A stretch of 64,000 nt of DNA from Arcticibacterium luteifluviistationis (lineage in GTDB: Bacteria; Bacteroidota; Bacteroidia; Cytophagales; Spirosomataceae): assembly GCF_003258705.1 (NCBI RefSeq), contig NZ_CP029480.1, forward strand, positions 2,418,001 to 2,482,000. The letters run 5' to 3'. The notes beneath the pieces are model-generated. The model worked only from the letters and a program-made list of their open reading frames with translations, searched no databases and had not been told where the DNA came from. This document shows positions 24,950 to 32,960 of this stretch, one piece after another. The first letter of the stretch is position 1. Every line of letters starts with the position of its first letter. Both the position numbers and the translations under genes were made by a program.

Positions 24950-27900
24950 CTATTGTTTTCTAATAACCAATTGATACACGCAAGGAATTACCACCAAGTT
25001 TAGAATTGTAGCCGATAATAAACCTCCCAAAATTACTACAGCCATAGGACTTTGGATTTCACTCCCTGGTTCTCCGCCTTTTATGGCTAAAGGTATAAGT
25101 GCTAATCCTGTGGTGAAGGCTGTCATTAGAATTGGGTTTAACCTGTCTAATGCTCCTGTTTTGATTAATTGAAATCCTTTCATTCCTTCTTTTCTCAAAT
25201 CTTCGTATCGAGAGACCAATAGGATTCCGTTGCGAGTTGCAATGCCAAACAAACTAATGAAACCGATAGTAGCGGCGATGCTGATAATGCCTGATGTAAA
25301 ATACACAATCAGGATACCACCGATTAAGGCTAATGGTAGATTGATTAATACCACAAAAGCTAATTTGACATCTTTAAATTCAAAATAGAGCAAAAGAAAA
25401 ATAAGTGCTATGGCTATAATAGCTGTTGCTAAAAGCAATTGCGAAGCTTTTGATTCGCTTTCAAACTGCCCGCCATATTGTACTCGGTAACCTTCTGGAA
25501 TGTTTACATTGTTTGCGACCACTTCCTTTATTTCGTTTACTGCACCACGTAAATCTCGACCTTGAACATTTGCTGCAACTACAATTTTACGTTGCACATC
25601 TTCTCTATTAATCGTGTTGGGACTGCTTACCGAAGCTACTGTTGCTAACTCTCCCAAATTGGTCTGACCTCCATTGGGTAAACTGATTAAGGTATTCTTG
25701 ATGTTATCAATATTATCGCGAAATTGTTTTTCATAGCGAACTATCAAATCAAAATACTGCTGACCTTCATAAATCTCACCTGCTTCTTCTCCTGCAAAAG
25801 CAATATCGACTTGTTCCATTAAATTGCCAACTGTCATTCCATAGGCCGCAAGTATTTGACGTTTTGGTTGAATGCGTATTTGCGGTACTTCAATCTGTTG
25901 GTCTACTGCCACATCTGCTAATCCATCAATTTCCCTAATATTTTGTTCTACACTTTTACCAACTTCAAACAAACGTTGCAAATCTGTGCCAAATATCTTT
26001 ATGGCAATATTGGCACGGGTACCGGAAAGCATATGGTCTATTCGATGGGCAATAGGTTGTCCCAAGGTTATATTAATTCCAGGTGCAATGCTCAATTTAT
26101 TTCTCACTTCCTCAAAAAACTCTTCTTTGGTTTTGTCTTTTAAGACAAAAGGAACATCAATTTCGGAAGCATTTACACCTTGTGCATGTTCGTCCAATTC
26201 TGCCCTTCCTTGCCTTCTGGTAACTACTTCCACTTCGGCTAAGTCCAATAATATGGTCTCTATCAAATTGCCTGTTTTGTTGCTTTCTTCCAAAGACATA
26301 GATGGTGGGCCTACAACGCTAATTACCAAAGAGCCTTCATTAAATTCTGGCAAAAAACTTCTTCCCAGCTGTGTGAGAACCATCATACTTAAGATAAAAG
26401 CAATAAGTGTTAGACCAATAATGGTTTTTGGAATATTTGTGGCTCGTTGCAAAAGGTTTCCATAATGCTTCTGTAACCAACGTTCCACACTTGTGCCTTC
26501 TGCCTGTTTGTTCAGTAACTTTTCGTTGTTCAATAAATAGGAACACAAAATAGGTGTTACTGTTACCGCCACAATCAATGAAGTTAAGACGGAAGTTACA
26601 AATGCAATTCCAAGAGGTTGCAACAAACGACCTTCCATTCCACTTAAAAAGAATAAGGGAATAAACGATACGATAATAATCAATGTAGCAATGATGATTG
26701 AACTTCGTATTTCTACGGAAGCATCACGAACCACGGTAAGAGTTGATTCTCGTTCTTCTTTTGGTTTTCTAATATTTTCACGTAAGCGTTTATAAACGTT
26801 TTCGACATCTATAATGGCATCGTCTACCAATGCACCTATGGCAATTGCCATACCGCCCAAACTCATTGTATTAATAGTATAACCTAGCCATTTTAGAATA
26901 ATGATAGAAACTAATAATGAAATAGGAATTGCCAATAATGAAATAATGGTGGTTCTCCAATTCATCAAAAAGATGAAAAGAATTATCATTACAAAGAATG
27001 CACCTTCCAATAAGGTCTGGTTCAGATTACTGATAGAGGCATCAATAAAATCAGATTGTCTAAAAATTTGACTTTTGATGTTCACACCTTTGGGTAAGGT
27101 TTTCTGTAAATCGGCAATAGCTTCATCCAGTCGGTTGGTCAATTCCAATGTATTGACATCAGGTTGTTTTGAAACGGTTAAAATAACTGCTGGTTTTGCA
27201 TTTAATGAACCATCACCAATTTTATCAGCCGCACCAATTTTTACAGTAGCTACATCTTTAACCTTTACGGTTTGCCCATTGACTTGTTTTAAAACGGCTT
27301 CTTGTAAATCTTCTAAAGCATAAGCTCTTCCACTGCCTTTTATAATATATTGATTACCATATTGGTTGATAATACCTCCTGGTGCGTTCGTATTTGCTTC
27401 TTTCACGTGTTCCACCAATTCAGAAAGGCTTACCCCGTAATACTTCATCTTTTCAGGATTGGCAAATACTTGATATTGTTTGTAGTCTCCACCAATAACC
27501 ACCACGTTTGCAATTCCACCAATCGCCTTTATTCGAGGTCTAATTACCCAATCCGACAATGTTCTTAATTCCATCGGTGACAGACTATCAGAGGTTACTC
27601 CTAAGAGCATTATTTCACCCATAATGGATGAAATTGGTGCCATAGTTGGTGTTCCAATGCCTTCAGGTAAGTTTTCGCGAACCATTGGAATACGTTCACT
27701 TACAATTTGTCTGGCTCTATAAATATCGGTTCCCCATTCAAATTCTATCCAAACAATGGAAATTCCAGCTGCAGATGAAGAACGAATTCTTCTCACATTT
27801 GGCGAGCCATTCATGGCTGTTTCCAGTTGATAGGTAACTAATTTTTCTACTTCTTCAGATTCCATTCCGTGGGCTTCGGTAAGAATGGTTACCGTAGGTG

Positions 27901-28030
27901 CCGTAAGGTCTGGGAATACGTCAACATTCATGGTGCGAGCGTAATAGACACCCAATAAACTCAATGCAGCCGCTCCCAACAGAATGAGTAATCTGTTTTG
28001 AAGAGAAATTGATAATATTTTATTTAACAT
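24950..28030 (-). CDS. czcA: CzcA-like heavy-metal RND efflux pump
   Basis: The 1026-aa protein is of normal heavy-metal RND length. TM4 carries AIAIGALVDDAIIDVENVYKRL with the proton-relay acids, and the periplasmic porter domain has the usual RQIVSERIPMVRENLPEG and GDYKQYQVFANPEKM segments. The sites that correspond to the CusA methionines are not methionine: FNEGSLVISVVGPPSMS replaces the LLMPTSMP segment and SEIDVPFVLK replaces ISMYET. This argues for a divalent-cation (Zn, Co, Cd, Ni) or other specificity rather than Cu(I)/Ag(I). It starts 12 bases after the adaptor gene, is the last gene of the operon and is followed by a clear terminator. Confidence 0.92.
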   Translation of the reverse strand: MLNKILSISLQNRLLILLGAAALSLLGVYYARTMNVDVFPDLTAPTVTILTEAHGMESEEVEKLVTYQLETAMNGSPNVRRIRSSSAAGISIVWIEFEWGTDIYRARQIVSERIPMVRENLPEGIGTPTMAPISSIMGEIMLLGVTSDSLSPMELRTLSDWVIRPRIKAIGGIANVVVIGGDYKQYQVFANPEKMKYYGVSLSELVEHVKEANTNAPGGIINQYGNQYIIKGSGRAYALEDLQEAVLKQVNGQTVKVKDVATVKIGAADKIGDGSLNAKPAVILTVSKQPDVNTLELTNRLDEAIADLQKTLPKGVNIKSQIFRQSDFIDASISNLNQTLLEGAFFVMIILFIFLMNWRTTIISLLAIPISLLVSIIILKWLGYTINTMSLGGMAIAIGALVDDAIIDVENVYKRLRENIRKPKEERESTLTVVRDASVEIRSSIIIATLIIIVSFIPLFFLSGMEGRLLQPLGIAFVTSVLTSLIVAVTVTPILCSYLLNNEKLLNKQAEGTSVERWLQKHYGNLLQRATNIPKTIIGLTLIAFILSMMVLTQLGRSFLPEFNEGSLVISVVGPPSMSLEESNKTGNLIETILLDLAEVEVVTRRQGRAELDEHAQGVNASEIDVPFVLKDKTKEEFFEEVRNKLSIAPGINITLGQPIAHRIDHMLSGTRANIAIKIFGTDLQRLFEVGKSVEQNIREIDGLADVAVDQQIEVPQIRIQPKRQILAAYGMTVGNLMEQVDIAFAGEEAGEIYEGQQYFDLIVRYEKQFRDNIDNIKNTLISLPNGGQTNLGELATVASVSSPNTINREDVQRKIVVAANVQGRDLRGAVNEIKEVVANNVNIPEGYRVQYGGQFESESKASQLLLATAIIAIALIFLLLYFEFKDVKLAFVVLINLPLALIGGILIVYFTSGIISIAATIGFISLFGIATRNGILLVSRYEDLRKEGMKGFQLIKTGALDRLNPILMTAFTTGLALIPLAIKGGEPGSEIQSPMAVVILGGLLSATILNLVVIPCVYQLVIRKQ

Positions 28031-28042
28031 TTTATGCTGTTT

Positions 28043-29545
28043 TTAATGTTCGTGACCGTGAGCAGGTGTTGAACCCGACATGGAGGCCATTTTAACTTGG
28101 TAAGCTCCAGTAGTTACCACCACTTCACCCACAGCCAAACCTTGCAATATCTCTGCATTTTCGCCATTTCGTTTTCCAATCTTCACAGGCCGTCTTTCAA
28201 AGCTTTCGCCTGAAAGCTGTACGATTACTGAGAAACTTCCGTAATCTTCTAGTAAGGCATTCACCGGAACTATTGTGTTCTGGGTAGCATTTCCCATCGC
28301 AATTTGAACAGGTGTTAGGCTTCCTTCTGGCATGTCTATTTCGGCGTTCACCTGTGTATAAACAGAAATAAATGGATTTTCACGTTCTACATCCTTACCA
28401 ATAGAAATGATTTTACCACCTTTATCTGTGGCATTTGCCCATTTCTCGTCTTTGCTTTGATACCAAATACCCTGTACATTCTCCATTGTTAAGCCGTAAT
28501 TAGGGGCTATTTGAGTTTTTAGGACTTTGGATTTATGGGTGCCAAGTGATACCAAAGAAGCACCTTGTTCCACATAATCGCCATTTGAAATAGCAATAGA
28601 CTTAATATAACCAGTAAAAGGGGCATATATATGCTTGCTTCCACCTGAAACGCCAGCCGTAAGAGATTGATAGTTAGATTGTGATATCATAAAATTGCTT
28701 TCCACTTTTTCAAATTCTGCTTTTGCAATAATTTTAGAATTGTACAATTCTTTTTTACGCTCATATTCTGCTTTTGCTTGTTGAAAAGATGCACGTGCAT
28801 TGGCAATTTCAGTATTCAAATTATTAGAGGTTAAGCCTTGACTACTTACACTCATCAATAATTGACCTTGTTTTACTGCTGTGCCCTCTATGAGGTTATT
28901 CACTTTAAAGTCAACCACACCGTTAGATTTTGACGCCAAAGTTTTGATAGAACCAGGCGATGGCATCCAAACTCCTGAGGTGTTGATAACATCGTAAATT
29001 TTACCAGAAACCACTGGTGCCGTTTGAAAGTCAATTTTCCAAGCTTGTTCTTTTAAGAACGAAACACTTCCATCTTCTTTGGCAGTGCCTATTTCTTTTG
29101 CGGCAGCCTCTGCGTTGGCATAAACAGTTACATCATTAATCGTGATTTTATCGGAATATTCGGGAGTTTTCAATTCGAAAACAAGCTGATATGTTCCTGC
29201 TTCTTTCGGTTGAATGCTTGGTGAGAAAATCCCCGGTGATGAAGGTGCCTCAGCCGTGTTTCTAATACCTTTACCATCTTTAATTAAACTAACCGTCACA
29301 GCCCCCCCAATTACGGGCTGGTGCTTATCCAATACTGTAAAGTGAGCTGCAAATTTGCTCGAATTGCCATTAATCAAAGCAGGAAACTCAACAAATAGTT
29401 CTGTCTTATCTGTCCAGACGGTATAAGCTATACGAGGGGTTTCCTCCCCTACATGGCTACCATCGGCGTTATGAGCGTGTGCTTTTTCTGCCTTTTTGTT
29501 ACACGACATTGCCAAAAAGGCAAACACAATAATTATATATTTCAT
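28043..29545 (-). CDS. czcB: CzcB-like RND adaptor lipoprotein
   Basis: The start is set at ATG 29545, which gives a lipoprotein signal MKYIIIVFAFLAMSC and a 500-aa product; the upstream in-frame extension would overlap the His-rich gene and is unlikely. After a short His stretch (HAHNADGSHVGEETPR) comes an Ig-like/FixH-like domain (about 35-160: VEFPALINGNSSKFAAHFTVL...), typical of metal-type adaptors in Bacteroidota, then a barrel-sandwich domain with a short helical hairpin (SNNLNTEIANARASFQQAKAEYERKK), a beta-barrel and membrane-proximal domain, ending SGSTPAHGHEH, which could bind metal. It links the CzcA-like pump (12 bases downstream) to the TolC-type channel. Confidence 0.88.
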   Translation of the reverse strand: MKYIIIVFAFLAMSCNKKAEKAHAHNADGSHVGEETPRIAYTVWTDKTELFVEFPALINGNSSKFAAHFTVLDKHQPVIGGAVTVSLIKDGKGIRNTAEAPSSPGIFSPSIQPKEAGTYQLVFELKTPEYSDKITINDVTVYANAEAAAKEIGTAKEDGSVSFLKEQAWKIDFQTAPVVSGKIYDVINTSGVWMPSPGSIKTLASKSNGVVDFKVNNLIEGTAVKQGQLLMSVSSQGLTSNNLNTEIANARASFQQAKAEYERKKELYNSKIIAKAEFEKVESNFMISQSNYQSLTAGVSGGSKHIYAPFTGYIKSIAISNGDYVEQGASLVSLGTHKSKVLKTQIAPNYGLTMENVQGIWYQSKDEKWANATDKGGKIISIGKDVERENPFISVYTQVNAEIDMPEGSLTPVQIAMGNATQNTIVPVNALLEDYGSFSVIVQLSGESFERRPVKIGKRNGENAEILQGLAVGEVVVTTGAYQVKMASMSGSTPAHGHEH

Positions 29546-29552
29546 ATTTATA

Positions 29553-29840
29553 TTATTTGTGGTCTTTGTGTTCCGAACCGTCATCATGCTTATGAGTTTT
29601 AGAATCATCGCTGCTTGAGTGCATATCGTCATTGTGGTGTTCGTGCTTTGTTTCCATAGAATCCATGCCTACTACAAACTCCTCTTGCCCGATAGTTTCT
29701 TCATTAATATGGTTTCCATTTTCGTCATGCTCGTGCCCATGCTCTTCGGTCGTTTCTGATTTTGATTCTGAATCGTTACACGATGCCATTAAAAAGGTTG
29801 AAACTGTAACTATTGCGATTGCTATTCTTGAAATTTTCAT
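29553..29840 (-). CDS. His/Asp-rich small lipoprotein in czc operon
   Basis: A 95-aa exported protein with a lipoprotein signal (MKISRIAIAIVTVSTFLMASC). The mature part is nearly all His, Asp, Glu, Ser and Lys (HGHEHDENGNHINEE, HEHHNDDMHSSSDD, HKHDDGSEHKDHK), with no fold signature. Composition suggests a periplasmic or surface metal buffer for divalent ions such as Zn(II) or Ni(II). It lies between the channel gene and the adaptor gene, 7 bases before the adaptor start, so its product likely works with the CzcCBA-like complex. Function is inferred from composition and place only. Confidence 0.75.
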   Translation of the reverse strand: MKISRIAIAIVTVSTFLMASCNDSESKSETTEEHGHEHDENGNHINEETIGQEEFVVGMDSMETKHEHHNDDMHSSSDDSKTHKHDDGSEHKDHK

Positions 29841-29857
29841 TGTCTTTTTTTTATGTG

Positions 29858-31042
29858 TTATAATTGATGTTTTAATAATTGAGCTTGCTGTATATGAAGC
29901 TCCTTTTCCATTTGCAGCATTTTATCTGATGCATTTCTATAAAACTGTAACTCTAAGTAATATTCCATAAAGGAATACTCTCCTAATTTATAGGCTTCAA
30001 ATAACAGACTCTCGCTATTTAAATCGCCCATTACAGTCTTATATTCATTGTATTTTTCAAGCATTACCTCATATCGAATATAATTTTCTTGAAATTCTGC
30101 ATGAAGCGAAGAGGTGATAATTTGAGTATTGGATTGCTGATAATTATGGTTTGCTTCGGCAGCTTCAACCTTGTACTTACTGTTCCATAGTGGAATGGAA
30201 ATACCTCCATAAAATCCTGAATAATTACTACCTCTAACTCCTTGGTAATTTAGCCCAAAAGCCATATTTGGCAAGGTTTTACTTTTCTCCAATTTAATCT
30301 TTAGAAGCGAAGCGGTTTCATTTGCCTTCAATTCTTCGAAACGAGGGTCGCTTGTCAATTTATCATTCCAAAGATTTTCTATTGTACCAATTTCGGTAGG
30401 CAAGGTTATTTGTGAAGAAATGCTTTCAATAGGGTTTCCCCCGTTCAAGGTTTTGAGTTTGGACATTTCGATTTGAATGTCGCTATCAATTTGTTCAACA
30501 ATAAATTGCTCTTGCATCCAAGCAATTTTAGCCTTATTCAAATCCAAAATACCTACTTGCTCACTGTCGAAAAGTTCTTGAATTTGGTCGAAAACCCGTT
30601 TGCTCTGGGTTCTTCTTTCTGACTCTATCGCCCTTTGTTTTTGGAAGAAAGCGAGTTCTATTAAAATGTTTTTTGCTTTTAATAAAAGCTCTTGCCTTCT
30701 TTTGGCAAAAGCCGACTCTAACTGTTCAGTTTTAGACAAATTCCATTTGTCACGTGCAGCATATACTGTAGGATATTCAAATGATTGTGAAATTTGAAAT
30801 TCGGTATAATCTCCCGTTGTCTTTTTCCCAAAGGGTAAATAAAACCCAGAAAACTGCGGGTCAGGTAAATTATTGATACTCTTGTTTTCGAGTTGCTGGC
30901 TGTTAATGTATGATTGATAGCCTTTTAACTCTGTATTGTTTTGTTCTATTTCTTCTAATAATTTCTCAATGCTTGAAGATTGTGAGAAACCATTAATAAA
31001 GAACAGGCACCCGCAAATTGCGAATACGATGTGTTTATACAT
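29858..31042 (-). CDS. czcC: TolC-family channel (CzcC-like)
   Basis: This 394-aa protein has a signal peptide (MYKHIVFAICGCLFFINGFSQ) and the TolC family layout: N-terminal helix IEKLLEEIEQNNTELKGYQSYINSQQLENK, the LPDPQFSGFYLPFG turn, and a repeat with SDPRFEELKANETASLLKIKLEKSKTLPNMAFGLNY, ending in helices with EYYLELQFYRNASDKMLQMEKE. It should serve as the outer membrane channel for the CzcB/CzcA-like pair. It is 17 bases upstream of the His-rich lipoprotein gene. The order channel, small His-rich protein, adaptor, pump follows the CBA order of classic czc loci. Confidence 0.9.
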   Translation of the reverse strand: MYKHIVFAICGCLFFINGFSQSSSIEKLLEEIEQNNTELKGYQSYINSQQLENKSINNLPDPQFSGFYLPFGKKTTGDYTEFQISQSFEYPTVYAARDKWNLSKTEQLESAFAKRRQELLLKAKNILIELAFFQKQRAIESERRTQSKRVFDQIQELFDSEQVGILDLNKAKIAWMQEQFIVEQIDSDIQIEMSKLKTLNGGNPIESISSQITLPTEIGTIENLWNDKLTSDPRFEELKANETASLLKIKLEKSKTLPNMAFGLNYQGVRGSNYSGFYGGISIPLWNSKYKVEAAEANHNYQQSNTQIITSSLHAEFQENYIRYEVMLEKYNEYKTVMGDLNSESLLFEAYKLGEYSFMEYYLELQFYRNASDKMLQMEKELHIQQAQLLKHQL

Positions 31043-31111
31043 TGTTTGAAATTTTAGGTTTAATCCGATTTTTTAATAGAATACTACCCTAGGGAAAGTA
31101 TTCCTAAACGA

Positions 31112-31537
31112 TTAACCTAAAGAAGGGGGACCTCGGGAGTCGAGGGAAGAGCGATATGGATTAAAATAAATATTGGGCGGATGATACACCGCTACCTTTT
31201 CAGCTACATCGAAGCTTATAAAAAACCTAGGATGATTATGGAAAATGGCTGTATTAACAAGTTTTTTAACGGTGAGTTTCTCAACAGCACTTTCGTTTGT
31301 TACCAAAACTTCATTAGTAACTACTGAATGTATATGAAACTCCAAAAACAAATCTAATAATCCTTTTTTAGGACTTTCTTCATCTGAATCATCGTGATGA
31401 TGACTATGGCTTGCACCATGGGCAATAACCTCATGAGAATGGTGCTGATGATGTAAATGAGGGAGTAACTGATGCAAAAGCAATAGGCCAAAGATGCCTA
31501 AAAAGAATATTGCCTTTATTTGTTTATGTTTTTGCAT
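31112..31537 (-). CDS. His-rich membrane-anchored small protein
   Basis: The product is 141 aa from ATG 31537 (an upstream TTG at 31555 is less likely). An N-terminal hydrophobic segment (IKAIFFLGIFGLLLLHQLLP) is followed directly by a His cluster (HLHHQHHSHEVIAHGASHSHHHDDSDEE), then an amphipathic region and the end SSLDSRGPPSLG. Proteins with this plan, a membrane segment, a His cluster and a terminal RGPP, recur at the front of CzcCBA loci in Bacteroidota. A role in sensing or binding Zn(II)-type ions is plausible but not shown. It is the first gene of the czc operon, 69 bases ahead of the channel gene. Confidence 0.7.
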   Translation of the reverse strand: MQKHKQIKAIFFLGIFGLLLLHQLLPHLHHQHHSHEVIAHGASHSHHHDDSDEESPKKGLLDLFLEFHIHSVVTNEVLVTNESAVEKLTVKKLVNTAIFHNHPRFFISFDVAEKVAVYHPPNIYFNPYRSSLDSRGPPSLG

Positions 31538-31974
31538 GAATTGCGAATATAGCAATTTCTTAAGTAAAGCTGTTTTTTTACAAATATTTATTAGTTAAGT
31601 ATTGCCGCTTGAGGTCTCTTAAAGCATGCCTATTAGTTTCTACACTTTCATTCTATTAAATGCACATTCAGGAGATTTTATCATAAACCATAAAGTAATG
31701 TACTCTTTACCTGCTTATTCTGTCAAAGTATAAAATACTCAAATAATGACGAATATGCACTTCTAAAGGATGCTGCAAGATAAAAGGAACTTAAGGCATG
31801 GTCTCTTCTTGAAATTACCATGGCACGCCCCGGGTTCTATCAAAGAAAAGGGAGGTAGGTAAGTGTACTTACTTTTTATGAGAGGAGGATGTAAACAAGA
31901 GAGTGCTTCACTAAGGGCAAAGCCAACTCAATTTTAAATTCCAAATCATCATCAATTCGCTATAGAAAACTAAT
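31538..31974. other. Gap between metal island and Rhs remnants
   Basis: About 437 bases with many stops in all frames and no RNA gene or repeat that I can recognise. The part next to 31555 should hold the promoter of the czc operon on the minus strand. Confidence 0.4.
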
Positions 31975-32280
31975 CTATTTACGCCTAAAAATTCTTATTT
32001 CAACGGCATAGCTTCCTCTGTTATTTCTGGTGTCTGCGTCATTAGTATTGAAACTTATTTTACCCTTAGCGTTACTTATTAAGGTGCTCCTTCGGCCAGG
32101 AGTCATCCAAACGCCATTAGGTAATTGAATTAATAAAGCTCCATGCTTAAAACCACTTTTATAATTATACGGACTGTATATTCTCATCTTCTCTGCTAGT
32201 GGATCTACCTTATTCCACCGGCTTATTTGAGCATCATACATCCTATCCCCATAGTCATACCAGCCGACTTTTAATTTCAT
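31975..32280 (-). pseudogene. Rhs core fragment fused to a lectin-like tail
   Basis: The first 37 residues, [17 protein letters not shown] then [17 protein letters not shown], are the end of the RHS-repeat-associated core that normally sits near the C-terminus of very large Rhs/YD-repeat proteins. Here the preceding several hundred residues are missing and the frame opens at an internal ATG. The tail, [12 protein letters not shown]...[25 protein letters not shown], resembles a PA-IL/LecA-type jelly-roll ending (ND...NxGSYxVxI). The fragment follows the frameshifted immunity-like gene by one base. It is best read as a displaced Rhs tip, i.e. debris or a recombination donor, not a working toxin. 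Confidence 0.65.
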
Positions 32281-32281
32281 T

Positions 32282-32667
32282 TCACCTTTTCAATTTCTCC
32301 GTCCATTTTAAGCTATCGGGAAAAGCTAATTCAAATTCTTCAAAATGCTCAGAGAGAATTAAAATTTGATTGTTCTCAGGTTTATTTTTTTCAAAAATTA
32401 AAGGGAATTCCATTCCAATTAATTTTCGCCAATCATTTTTTGCACCAATTGACGATTCATGTAATACATTTTCATAATTAAAAGTATAATCAATAAATGC
32501 TCCCCCATTATGTGCTCCTGGAAGATACTCAACAATCTTAGCCTGGGTAATTACATGGTTCTCCCTCAACCTTTTTTTTCTTTTTGTCCGTATATGTACA
32601 TAAAAAATAATACGACAGATATAGAAGAAAAAATTATAGAATTATCTTTTATGTTTTTCTTATTCAT
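32282..32667 (-). pseudogene. Membrane-anchored immunity-like protein, frameshifted at an A8 run
   Basis: Translation from ATG 32667 gives MNKKNIKDNSIIFSSISVV followed by LFFMYIYGQKEKK (one N-terminal membrane anchor), then runs into TGA just after a run of eight A (32572-32579, minus strand). Restoring one base joins it to RLRENHVITQAKIVEYLPGAHNGGAFIDYTFNYENVLHES..., which continues to the stop at 32282. The joined protein would be about 128 aa with one anchor and a small beta-rich domain, a layout common for immunity proteins of polymorphic toxins. Its ATG overlaps the stop of the upstream toxin fragment (TAATG). The break could be true decay, slippage-based switching, or a sequencing error. 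Confidence 0.65.
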
Positions 32668-32828
32668 TATGGGTTTGAATCTGGGTCCTCATTTAATTCA
32701 ATGGCATTTGCCATTCCGCCTGTAACAAAGTTTGCAATTGTATCATAAATGTGTCTCACATTTCCATTTGCAGAATAAATGTCTAGTCCTGAATAAGCGA
32801 TACACTTATTTAGGTTTAAAAATCTAAT
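32667..32828 (-). pseudogene. C-terminal end of a toxin-like gene
   Basis: An open stretch without a start encodes IRFLNLNKCIAYSGLDIYSA, then NGNVRHIYDTIANFVTGG, then MANAIELNEDPDSNP, before a stop that overlaps the next ATG as TAATG. It is bounded upstream by an in-frame TAA at 32829-32831. The overlap with the immunity-like gene is what would be expected of a toxin tip coupled to its antidote. The fold is not recognisable from so short a piece. Confidence 0.45.
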
Positions 32829-32835
32829 TTAATAG

Positions 32836-32870
32836 AATCCAGTTGACATTTGTTGACTGGATTTTTGTTT
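32836..32870 (+). terminator. Hairpin with T-run
   Basis: AATCCAGT (32836-32843) pairs with ACTGGATT (32856-32863) across a 12-base loop and a T-rich tract follows on the plus strand. No plus-strand gene precedes it here, so it may be a left-over or may act on both strands below the integrase gene. Confidence 0.4.
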
Positions 32871-32960
32871 TTAGGTCATGATTCTTAAAACGACGTCATA
32901 GACTGTAGCCTTCTCTTTTTTTCAGGCAGCGTTTTAATAACTGGGATGACACTATCCTTA

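Noticed and set aside
25872-26465. A 197-codon plus-strand open frame
   Set aside because: It is antisense to the intact CzcA-like gene and has no recognisable features of its own.
29546-29632. Longer start for the CzcB-like adaptor
   Set aside because: The extension overlaps the His-rich lipoprotein gene and precedes a clear lipoprotein signal starting at 29545.
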